A stretch of 5,143 nt of DNA from Patescibacteria group bacterium (GCA_025453305.1 JALOQO010000052.1:1-5143), one strand, 5' to 3'. Shown: positions 1-5,143, counted from the first letter of the stretch. The notes: a model not told the origin generated them from the letters alone. Made by a program: numbers and translations.

Positions 1-2
1 CC

Positions 3-98
3 ACTAGAGTTATTGTAACAGAATTTTGGTTATTCCTATTGACATTTCATTACACTAATGTTATTTTACAGATGGACATAGATCCAATTGTACAATAA
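3..98 (+). CDS. Possible 3' end of a gene entering from the left edge
   Basis: The third forward frame is open from the window edge to a TAA at 96-98, giving 31 residues (rich in hydrophobic and aromatic residues, ending in DPIVQ). The other two forward frames stop within the first 18 bases. The stop lies only 9 bases before the start of a terminator hairpin, which is where the last codons of a gene are expected. I recognise no domain, and 31 open codons in AT-rich DNA could be chance. The same stretch can also be read as promoter DNA, so this call is weak. Confidence 0.3.
   Translation, partial: TRVIVTEFWLFLLTFHYTNVILQMDIDPIVQ
39..67 (+). promoter_or_regulatory. Possible promoter ahead of a short transcript
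   Basis: A perfect -35 hexamer TTGACA (39-44) is followed after 17 bases by TATTTT (62-67), a 4 of 6 match to the -10 consensus. Transcription would start near 74 and run into the terminator ending near 154, giving an RNA of about 80 bases with no obvious open frame. This conflicts with reading 3-98 as coding. In such AT-rich DNA a chance match is quite possible. Confidence 0.3.
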
Positions 99-107
99 TT
101 AATAAAG

Positions 108-154
108 CACTAAGAAGTTTAGCAGCATAATTTGCTTTAGTTCTTAGTGTTTTT
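108..154 (+). terminator. Rho-independent terminator
   Basis: The arms CACTAAGAA (108-116) and TTCTTAGTG (141-149) are perfectly complementary over 9 bp. An inner AGCA (121-124) / TGCT (133-136) pairing can extend the hairpin across an internal loop. Five T residues (150-154) follow directly on the plus strand. It would end whatever is transcribed from the left and insulates the next gene. An A-rich stretch before the left arm gives only a weak possibility of function on the minus strand. Confidence 0.75.
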
Positions 155-179
155 AATATGAATTACTAATAATAAAGTA

Positions 180-208
180 TTGCAAAAAATACAAAAACAA
201 TGTATAAT
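180..208 (+). promoter_or_regulatory. Sigma70-type promoter for the acyltransferase-like gene
   Basis: TTGCAA (180-185, 4 of 6 matches to the -35 consensus) is separated by exactly 17 bases from a perfect TATAAT (203-208). Transcription would start near 215, leaving a leader of about 44 bases before the ATG at 259. The promoter sits just downstream of the terminator, so the gene appears to be its own transcription unit. Confidence 0.6.
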
Positions 209-258
209 AAACTAATATAATTTTACTAATTATAGATTAATATAACGAGATTAAATAT

Positions 259-1113
259 ATGTTAATAAACCCAGGAGATTCCGGTATATCCGTTAGAGAA
301 CTTTATACCATGCATGGTTTAAATGGATTCGATAGGATTACGAGTATAGATACTACGATAGGTACTGCGACAGAACAAGAACACCCCCTAGTTGTTGCAG
401 ATATCTGGAGGATGCACGGAGACAATTATCGCCAGCATGGTTATGTAGATGTTCGGGCGTTTAATACAGACGGTTCACTTCTTCCCCATATAGACAACGC
501 GCGAGGTGATAATGTTACATATTTAGTCGCATTTGATAATTTAACAGGGAGACCCGTAGCATCATACAGGAAAATCAACGGACCTCTAGAGGATTTACCG
601 TCATATAAAAAATGTCATCACGCTATAGACCCCGAAGTATTACTAGAAATTAAAGGATGGCAAGAACTGGGTTACACGGTGGAAGAGATTGCGGCTTTGA
701 ACAAAGAAAAATATGTGACACCCGATGTGATAATGTCACTTTATCGCGAAGGGTTGATACAATCTATAGATGGACATAAAATTTGGTTTATGGGACTTGT
801 GCAAGGTACTTTAAGCGAGCTAGAACGTCTTTATGGCAAAAGAATAATAAGACGAATTGGTGAGCCGGTGCCTTTGGTGTGTGATGGGGTGAAAGATGGC
901 GTAACTTTAACACCTACATTACTTATTCCACACATGATATTTGATGGACTAAGTCGTGAGGCTCAATATGCTAGGGATAAAGGCAATTTACCAAAGTATT
1001 ATGCGATGTTATTTAATATGCAATTTTACGACAGAAGACATAAATCTGACACACGAAAGCCCGACAGACGACACACTAATAGAGCGCTTGGTGCATTAGC
1101 CAAAGTTGGTTAA
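259..1113 (+). CDS. Putative GNAT-fold acyltransferase, autoinducer / N-acyl amino acid synthase-like
   Basis: This 284-residue cytoplasmic protein has no signal peptide or membrane segment. Its layout resembles the GNAT-like family that includes LuxI-type autoinducer synthases and FeeM-type N-acyl amino acid synthases. Seen in order: an arginine-led helix (IWRMHGDNYRQHGY, about 49-62), an acidic site at D79, a strand-turn-strand with YLVAFD, TG and ending SYRKI (88-106, R104), an EE pair (142-143) before a helix, and WFMGLVQG then LYGKRIIRRIGEPV (176-204). Known members use an acyl-carrier protein or acyl-CoA donor and an amino-acid-derived acceptor. The substrate here cannot be told, and no single residue is proven catalytic. 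Residues 258-283 form a very basic tail (RR, RK, RR). The start has only a weak GAGA Shine-Dalgarno element 8 bases upstream. M18 is an alternative start but would remove residues not needed by the fold. The gene converges on a methyltransferase with a 9-base gap. The ORF is clearly real; the family assignment is moderate. Confidence 0.6.
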   Translation: MLINPGDSGISVRELYTMHGLNGFDRITSIDTTIGTATEQEHPLVVADIWRMHGDNYRQHGYVDVRAFNTDGSLLPHIDNARGDNVTYLVAFDNLTGRPVASYRKINGPLEDLPSYKKCHHAIDPEVLLEIKGWQELGYTVEEIAALNKEKYVTPDVIMSLYREGLIQSIDGHKIWFMGLVQGTLSELERLYGKRIIRRIGEPVPLVCDGVKDGVTLTPTLLIPHMIFDGLSREAQYARDKGNLPKYYAMLFNMQFYDRRHKSDTRKPDRRHTNRALGALAKVG

Positions 1114-1122
1114 ATGGGGCGG

Positions 1123-1926
1123 TTAGTTTTTAGATATTACAGTACTGTGCAATTTTGGCAAACTAAATGCCATTCGATCAAATTCATTGAGTGCCTTTTG
1201 ATGTTGAGCCATTAACAGAGCGGCGGGATCAAATAGTTTCATATGTTCCAGTTGTCTATAGAGTGTCATAACCGCTTCGTTAAATATTATCATAGATAAA
1301 TGCGGATCTTCGTCAGGGCTTTCAAACACTTGATGTTTGATATTTAGAGATTTGTAATTTTTTAGACTATTTTTGATATCATCTTCTTGAATGCTACCGT
1401 ATTCCGGTAAATAACCAGCACTAGCTAATATTGACATCATTAGCAGTTTTAGAATTTCTGCTTCAGGGCCGCCCCTGGCTGTGCTCCAATCAAAATTAAT
1501 AACAATTATATGTTCTTTTGCTACTCTTATAGCCTCTTTCATTGCGGTTAACCTTGCCTCTTCGCTTAGCCATGCAGTTAATGCTCGCATATGTACGGTA
1601 TCATATGATTCGTCTATAAATGGTAACCCGGTAGCTACTCCGATAACACTTCCAGCTGTACCAGACTCACGTTCCTTTAATAATGCAGAATTCATGTCTA
1701 GAGGTGTATAAAAACCCCCTTCATTTTGCGCATATGTTTGTAAAGATGTTCCGCTACCAGCACCAATATCCAATATCTTTTTACCAGAAACATCACCGAT
1801 TAGTAATCGGGAGATTGGAAGTAACCATGCGTCCATGGTTTTTAGTCTCTTTGTCTCACCGCCCATGAAACCATCCTGTTCTTCATCTGCATATGGGCTA
1901 TGTACTCTAAAATCTGGGCTTGTCAT
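1123..1926 (-). CDS. Class I SAM-dependent methyltransferase
   Basis: This 267-residue soluble protein has a Rossmann-type methyltransferase core. Motif I is ILDIGAGSGTS (51-61), the glycine-rich loop that binds S-adenosylmethionine. YTPLDMN (73-79) has the strand-2 acidic residue D77 expected to hold the ribose hydroxyls. VATGLPFIDESYDTVHMR (97-114) is the motif with the LPF...SYD pattern seen in Methyltransf_11/25-type enzymes, followed by a helix and the strand HIIVINFDW (139-147). Residues 150-267 form an extra C-terminal, mostly helical region that probably shapes the acceptor pocket. The acceptor is unknown. The start at 1926 has no Shine-Dalgarno site, but base composition changes sharply there from pure A/T to coding-like. 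ATG at 1866 (M21) is a rival start, since AGGA lies 7 bases upstream of it (1874-1877). The gene diverges from the histidine kinase and ends 9 bases from the convergent acyltransferase-like gene. No terminator separates the convergent pair. Confidence 0.85.
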   Translation of the reverse strand: MTSPDFRVHSPYADEEQDGFMGGETKRLKTMDAWLLPISRLLIGDVSGKKILDIGAGSGTSLQTYAQNEGGFYTPLDMNSALLKERESGTAGSVIGVATGLPFIDESYDTVHMRALTAWLSEEARLTAMKEAIRVAKEHIIVINFDWSTARGGPEAEILKLLMMSILASAGYLPEYGSIQEDDIKNSLKNYKSLNIKHQVFESPDEDPHLSMIIFNEAVMTLYRQLEHMKLFDPAALLMAQHQKALNEFDRMAFSLPKLHSTVISKN

Positions 1927-1984
1927 AAAAATATATTAACATAAATAACTAAAAAAGTAAAATATAATATACAATAAATACATA
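1927..1984. promoter_or_regulatory. Divergent A/T-rich promoter region
   Basis: These 58 bases contain only a handful of G or C residues and must hold the start signals for both the minus-strand methyltransferase and the plus-strand kinase. On the plus strand there is a perfect TATAAT at 1963-1968. The nearest good -35 (TTAACA, 1936-1941) lies 21 bases upstream, which is too far, so the -35 is uncertain. Transcription from this -10 would start near 1975, about 10 bases before the kinase ATG. On the minus strand I find no convincing -35/-10 pair. Neither gene has a Shine-Dalgarno site, so leaderless or very short leaders are likely. Confidence 0.5.
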
Positions 1985-4135
1985 ATGCTTATAATTGGCA
2001 TAACATTAATCACTGGAATATTACAGTTTGTGTTTGCGTATGCTGTTTATAAGGGCGGTATAAAGTCGACATCCAATATCTTTTTGACTTGCTTTTTAAT
2101 ACTTACCGGAATGTGGTTAATATCCATTGGACTTCTTAGCACCGACTTAGGCAGTTCTTTAATTTTCGGAAGAACCGTCTTCGCTATAGCGTTGGGTATG
2201 GCTTACTTTTTGTGTTTATTCGTAATTAGCTTTTCCAGTGATGATAATTTAGAAAAAAACAGAACTATTAAAGGAGTATTATTGATTGGGTTTATCGTTA
2301 ACCTAATCCTAATATTTAGCCCGCTGGTAATATTTTCTTTAAAACCAAATATTACTCAATTTGAACTACCCTTACCAAGTTTTAACTACGGAATATATTT
2401 ATATGCATTTTATCTAGTGTTTGCTTTAATTTTAATCATTAAAACCTTGATAACCACTTCTAAAAAATCCGATAACAATAAAATAAGGAAACAGGCTAAA
2501 TACATCGGTGTGGCTTTGATGCTTTTTGCTATTTTTTCAATAATGGGAAATTTGGCCCTACCATTGATTACTGGTGATGTAAAAACCGCACAGTATGCAC
2601 CTTTCGCAGTGCTTTTAATGAACACTATAATCACCTACACGGTAATAAGGCATAAGTTTCTTGATATTAAACCTGTTATAGTTCGTAGCCTAGCATATAT
2701 AATTTCATTAATTTCAATTGCAACTATATATGTTTTACTATTACTAATAATTGGAAGGATTTTACTAGATTTAAATTTAAGTAGCGTTCAAATTACATTA
2801 TTAGGATTAGTCGGTTTATTTATAGCCTTCAGCTTTCAATATATAAAGAGCTTTTTTGATAAAATTGCACTTCAGTTTTTTTACGATGATATATATAACC
2901 CTCAAGAAATAATTAATGCAATTAATAACATACTCGTAAACACTCAAGACATTGAGAAAATATTAACAGATAGTGCTAAATTAATTACTAATCAACTTAA
3001 GATTTCCTATCTAGATTATTATATTGATAAGCATGCAATTATAAATTTTCATACAGTCGGACAAAACAAGGCAATTTTTGTTACAAAAGATTGGGATGAT
3101 ATCTATAGTTATCTAGAAAAGCAGAAAAACATAAAAATAGCTACAGCAAATAACACAGTACTGCCAAAATCATTATCATTAAAAATGAGCCACATTAATT
3201 CTGAATGTATTGTTAAGATGCTTGTAAGCGATGAGCTGGTAGGGTATGTGGTTGTAGGTCCGAAATTAAACGGTAGTAGTTATACCGCTCAAGACTATAA
3301 ATTATTTAAAATTTTATCAGATTCAGTCGCAATCGCGGTACAGAACGCCCTAAGGTTAAAAGAGATAGAACAATTTGCAAATACATTACAAGAAAAAATT
3401 AATGATGCTACTACTGAACTGCAAATAACTAATGAAAAGCTGCGGAGTTTAGACGAGGCTAAGGATGAGTTTATTAGCATGGCAAGCCATCAGTTAAGAA
3501 CTCCGCTTACAAGTATAAAGGGATACATAAGCATGATGTTAGATGGCGATGTTGGTACTATGACAAAACAGCAAAAAGATTTCTTAAATCAAGCCTTTAT
3601 GAGTAGCCAAAAAATGGTATATTTGATATCCGATCTATTAAATGTCAGCCGTTTAAAAACCGGCAAATTTTTCATAGATCGGAGCGATGTGTATTTGCCT
3701 AGATTAATAAACGACGAACTAGCGCAACTAAAGATAGCCGCAAAAGACAGGGAAATTAATTTAAGATTTAAAAAGCCCGACGAGTTCCCGGTTTTAAAAC
3801 TTGACGAAACTAAAACAATGCAAGTAATCATGAACTTTATAGATAATGCAATTTATTATTCCAAAAAGGGCGATGATATTATTATTGAACTAAAAACTGA
3901 TGATAATTATGCCATATTTACAGTATCCGATACCGGAATAGGTGTTCCAAAAAAAGAACAACATAATTTATTTACTAAGTTTTACAGGGCAGAAAACGCT
4001 AAAAAGGCAAGACCAGACGGTACCGGTCTGGGGCTATTTATGGCTAAAAAGGTTATTGTTGCCCAGGGTGGCACACTAATTTTTAAAAGTATAGAAGGCA
4101 AGGGAAGTACATTTGGTTTTAAGTTCCCTGTTTAA
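1985..4135 (+). CDS. Multi-pass membrane sensor histidine kinase with GAF-like domain
   Basis: This 716-residue inner-membrane protein autophosphorylates on histidine in response to a signal and would pass the phosphate to a response regulator. Residues 1-222 hold about seven hydrophobic helices (near 4-22, 32-52, 60-83, 97-118, 136-155, 172-195, 204-222), as in the histidine kinase 7TM sensor family. After the conserved-looking RHKFLDIKPVIVRSLAY (222-238) come two more helices (about 232-259 and 268-287). Residues 304-460 resemble a GAF domain, best seen at its end (ELVGYVVVGP, then DYKLFKILSDSVAIAVQNA). A coiled coil spans about 456-497. The kinase core is intact: H-box SHQLRTPL with H502, N-box with N617 and N621, G1 box DTGIG (649-653), F-box FTKFYRAE (663-670) and G2 box GTGLGL (679-684). 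The ligand is unknown. The ATG at 1985 has no Shine-Dalgarno site but leads directly into the first helix. No response regulator is in the window, and no terminator follows the stop directly. Confidence 0.93.
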   Translation: MLIIGITLITGILQFVFAYAVYKGGIKSTSNIFLTCFLILTGMWLISIGLLSTDLGSSLIFGRTVFAIALGMAYFLCLFVISFSSDDNLEKNRTIKGVLLIGFIVNLILIFSPLVIFSLKPNITQFELPLPSFNYGIYLYAFYLVFALILIIKTLITTSKKSDNNKIRKQAKYIGVALMLFAIFSIMGNLALPLITGDVKTAQYAPFAVLLMNTIITYTVIRHKFLDIKPVIVRSLAYIISLISIATIYVLLLLIIGRILLDLNLSSVQITLLGLVGLFIAFSFQYIKSFFDKIALQFFYDDIYNPQEIINAINNILVNTQDIEKILTDSAKLITNQLKISYLDYYIDKHAIINFHTVGQNKAIFVTKDWDDIYSYLEKQKNIKIATANNTVLPKSLSLKMSHINSECIVKMLVSDELVGYVVVGPKLNGSSYTAQDYKLFKILSDSVAIAVQNALRLKEIEQFANTLQEKINDATTELQITNEKLRSLDEAKDEFISMASHQLRTPLTSIKGYISMMLDGDVGTMTKQQKDFLNQAFMSSQKMVYLISDLLNVSRLKTGKFFIDRSDVYLPRLINDELAQLKIAAKDREINLRFKKPDEFPVLKLDETKTMQVIMNFIDNAIYYSKKGDDIIIELKTDDNYAIFTVSDTGIGVPKKEQHNLFTKFYRAENAKKARPDGTGLGLFMAKKVIVAQGGTLIFKSIEGKGSTFGFKFPV

Positions 4136-4183
4136 ACAATAGATTAAAACGCTTGTGTTTAACATAAAAATATTAGATAATAG

Positions 4184-4199
4184 TTGACAAAAAAGTCAA
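4184..4199. repeat. Inverted repeat over the -35 box, possible operator
   Basis: TTGAC (4184-4188) and GTCAA (4195-4199) form a perfect dyad with a six-A spacer. It covers the -35 element of the promoter, a position where a repressor dimer could bind. The dyad is short and partly dictated by the -35 consensus, so it may be chance. Confidence 0.3.
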
Positions 4200-4212
4200 T
4201 CAGTGATAGTAT
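4184..4212 (+). promoter_or_regulatory. Strong promoter of the surface-protein gene
   Basis: A perfect TTGACA (4184-4189) lies 17 bases from TAGTAT (4207-4212). TAGTAT matches the -10 consensus at four of six positions and has an extended -10 TG one base upstream (4204-4205). Transcription would start near 4219, about 208 bases before the next ATG. This is the best-formed promoter in the window together with the one at 180-208. Confidence 0.65.
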
Positions 4213-4220
4213 AAGCATTA

Positions 4221-4239
4221 ACACCAAAGCGTGTGGTGT
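4221..4239 (+). repeat. Hairpin at the start of the leader
   Basis: ACACCA (4221-4226) pairs perfectly with TGGTGT (4234-4239) around a 7-base loop. Two more A-T pairs are possible beyond one A-A mismatch. It begins within a few bases of the predicted transcription start, where a 5' stem can protect an mRNA from decay. Confidence 0.5.
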
Positions 4240-4242
4240 AAA

Positions 4243-4292
4243 CGGAGTAAAAAATAGCAATAATTTGTTGTGGATTGCTCCGATTTGTTTTT
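4243..4292 (+). terminator. Terminator-like hairpin inside the leader
   Basis: AGCAAT (4256-4261) pairs with ATTGCT (4274-4279) around a 12-base loop. CGG (4243-4245) can pair with CCG (4280-4282) across a bulge; alternatively CGGAG pairs with CTCCG. The tract ATTTGTTTTTAT follows, with five T residues at 4288-4292. The stem is weaker than that at 108-149. It could attenuate the surface-protein transcript, or serve as the missing terminator of the kinase transcript. Confidence 0.45.
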
Positions 4293-4332
4293 ATACAGAT
4301 AGTTTTGCACCATCATTACACACTTAGTTCGT

Positions 4333-4360
4333 TAACATTTTAAACAAGAGCAGAATGTTA
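4333..4360 (+). repeat. Stem-loop in the leader
   Basis: TAACATT (4333-4339) pairs with AATGTTA (4354-4360). The stem extends inward by a U-G and a U-A pair (4340-4341 with 4352-4353) and can extend outward by two G-U wobbles. The loop is the ten bases 4342-4351. No T tract follows, so it is not a terminator. It may be a structural element of the leader. Confidence 0.5.
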
Positions 4361-4372
4361 GTTAATTTTAAA

Positions 4373-4404
4373 GTACTACGAGTACATAAGCTAGGAGTAG
4401 CTTA
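4373..4404 (+). repeat. Two tandem small hairpins ahead of the ribosome site
   Basis: GTACT (4373-4377) and AGTAC (4381-4385) close a three-base loop. One base later TAAGCTA (4387-4393) and TAGCTTA (4398-4404) form a perfect 7-bp stem closing the tetraloop GGAG (4394-4397). The second loop repeats the core of a Shine-Dalgarno sequence just upstream of the true one, so it could act as a ribosome standby or decoy site. Both hairpins are directly visible; their role is inference. Confidence 0.45.
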
Positions 4405-4411
4405 AGAATAA

Positions 4412-4417
4412 GGGAGG
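4412..4417 (+). promoter_or_regulatory. Strong Shine-Dalgarno site
   Basis: GGGAGG, containing the anti-Shine-Dalgarno complement GGAGG (4413-4417), lies 9 bases before ATG 4427 and fixes that start. It is the only strong ribosome site in the window; the three other genes have weak or no such site. Confidence 0.85.
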
Positions 4418-4426
4418 AAAGTTTAA

Positions 4427-5143
4427 ATGCAAATCATTGCTAAATACATATTTGGCCTAGGTGCAATTATTGCTTTTGCACTGTTGTCGCTTGCAATCTT
4501 GCCAGCTAAAGCCGAATACATAGACACCACACCAGACTGCGATAAATATGCAGTTATGTACTGTGGATCGTTCACTAAATCAGAAATACTAAAGAAATAT
4601 AATAATGGCGATGGTAAAAACAGCGCCTCTAATATTAAGTCTGTTTACGACAAGTTTAGTATTAGTGAATCCAAGATAAAGAACGCTAACTTTAAACAAG
4701 GTGTTGTTTACAAGAACGGCGAAGTAAAGATTGGTAGCAAAGTTGTAGCTACTGGTGCTAAAACCTACATTCGTACAATGGGTGTAGTTAGCACCTCTAA
4801 GATGGGTTCTGCTCAAGCCGCTTTAGTAGCTGTAGATTCTAATGGCAAATTCTTGTTTGCTATTATGACTCCTTGCGGTAACCCAATAAGTGGCAAACCA
4901 GTTGAGCCACCTAAGCCTAAGCCACAAAGCTTAACTTGCGATAACTTAACAGTAACAATTGTTAACAAAGAAAAGCGAGAAGTAAGTGCTAAGGTTACCG
5001 GTACACCAAAGAATACAACCATCACAGGTTATAAGATAAACTTTGGCGATGGTAAAGAATCTAGCACTAAAACATCTAACACTACCTACACTGCTAACCA
5101 CACATATGCTAATTACGGTAAATACACTGTAACCGGCTATGTA
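4427..5143 (+). CDS. Secreted PKD-domain surface protein of Saccharibacteria type (3' end outside window)
   Basis: The frame is open for 239 codons to the window edge with no stop, so the protein is incomplete. Residues 1-29 are a signal peptide: a lysine near the start, a hydrophobic core (about 7-25) and a likely cleavage after PAKA (A29/E30). The mature start has C38 and C46, then SEILKKYNNGDG and NIKSVYDKFSIS (52-80), and VVYKNGEVKIGSKVVATGA (93-111). A strand FLFAIMTPCGNP (142-153) follows, with C150. This order matches a secreted protein type I recall from Saccharibacteria; its function is unknown. A proline/lysine linker (PVEPPKPKP, 158-166) leads to a second region from C171 ending in a PKD-like fold: INFGDGKE (204-211) and HTYANYGKYTV (225-235). 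PKD-like domains commonly mediate adhesion or act as spacers on cell surfaces. The four cysteines could form disulfides outside the membrane. Codons lean to AAC, AAG, GCT and GGC, unlike the kinase, which with the strong ribosome site suggests high expression. Repeated PKD domains or a C-terminal anchor may lie beyond the edge. Confidence 0.85.
   Translation, partial: MQIIAKYIFGLGAIIAFALLSLAILPAKAEYIDTTPDCDKYAVMYCGSFTKSEILKKYNNGDGKNSASNIKSVYDKFSISESKIKNANFKQGVVYKNGEVKIGSKVVATGAKTYIRTMGVVSTSKMGSAQAALVAVDSNGKFLFAIMTPCGNPISGKPVEPPKPKPQSLTCDNLTVTIVNKEKREVSAKVTGTPKNTTITGYKINFGDGKESSTKTSNTTYTANHTYANYGKYTVTGYV

Larger units (their letters stand above)
4219..4426 (+). promoter_or_regulatory. Long structured 5' leader of the surface-protein gene
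   Basis: About 208 bases separate the predicted transcription start from the ATG at 4427, with no sizeable open frame. The leader has at least five local hairpins: 4221-4239, 4243-4282 (followed by a T-rich tract), 4333-4360, 4373-4385 and 4387-4404. It ends in a strong Shine-Dalgarno site. The order (hairpin, terminator-like hairpin, further hairpins, ribosome site) is that of a cis-regulatory leader, or of a short independent RNA followed by an unrelated leader. I do not recognise a known riboswitch class such as a T-box or preQ1. Its function is inferred only from its structure and position. Confidence 0.45.

Noticed and set aside
87..96. Palindrome ATTGTACAAT
   Set aside because: It is a single short copy in AT-rich DNA, not placed over a promoter element.
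70..778. Direct repeat AGATGGACATA at 70-80 and 768-778
   Set aside because: The match is only 11 bases, read in unrelated contexts, with no flanking similarity or mobile-element features.
1139..1148. Perfect 10-base palindrome ACAGTACTGT near the end of the methyltransferase gene
   Set aside because: It lies inside coding sequence, has no room for a loop and no T tract, so it is not a terminator; a single copy is likely chance.
1481..1868. Two plus-strand open frames (1481-1711 and 1683-1868)
   Set aside because: They lie opposite the methyltransferase, whose motifs are clear, and have no domain or ribosome site.
2410..3831. Three minus-strand open frames (2410-2634, 3295-3480, 3589-3831)
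   Set aside because: They are shadows of the histidine kinase gene, with no recognisable domain and no plausible start signals.
4136..4183. Possible terminator directly after the kinase stop
   Set aside because: Only a weak four-pair stem (AAAC with GTTT) is possible and no T tract follows.
4589..5025. Two minus-strand open frames (4589-4816 and 4813-5025)
   Set aside because: They lie opposite the surface-protein frame, which has a signal peptide, strong ribosome site and PKD-like motifs.
1..5143. CRISPR arrays, tRNA or rRNA genes, insertion sequences
   Set aside because: I saw no regularly spaced repeats, no cloverleaf or rRNA-like segment, and no transposase motif or terminal inverted repeats.

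Overview
The window most likely comes from a Candidatus Saccharibacteria (TM7) genome or a close Patescibacteria relative. The main evidence is the incomplete gene at the right edge. It encodes a secreted, cysteine-containing surface protein with a PKD-like domain, of a type I associate with Saccharibacteria. The AT-rich base composition, a histidine kinase with a multi-membrane-span sensor, and standard stop codons (no in-frame TGA in the long ORFs) fit this. The assignment rests on recalled family patterns, not on a database search.

Layout: positions 1-98 may hold the last codons of a gene entering from the left, or a promoter for a very short RNA. A rho-independent terminator follows at 108-154. 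A good sigma70-type promoter (180-208) drives a 284-residue protein (259-1113) that resembles the GNAT-fold autoinducer / N-acyl amino acid synthase group. Nine bases beyond it, a class I SAM-dependent methyltransferase converges from the minus strand (1123-1926). A 58-base, almost pure A/T region separates that gene from a divergent 716-residue membrane sensor histidine kinase (1985-4135). A 291-base intergenic region follows, holding a strong promoter (4184-4212) and a roughly 208-base leader rich in hairpins. One hairpin is terminator-like, and one carries GGAG in its loop. A strong Shine-Dalgarno site then precedes the secreted surface protein (4427 to the window edge).

How the genes may work together is inference. 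The acyltransferase-like protein and the methyltransferase could make or modify a small molecule. The kinase would sense a membrane or envelope signal, but no response regulator is visible in the window. The surface protein appears to be an independently regulated, well-expressed gene. The least explained part of the window is the structured leader ahead of it.
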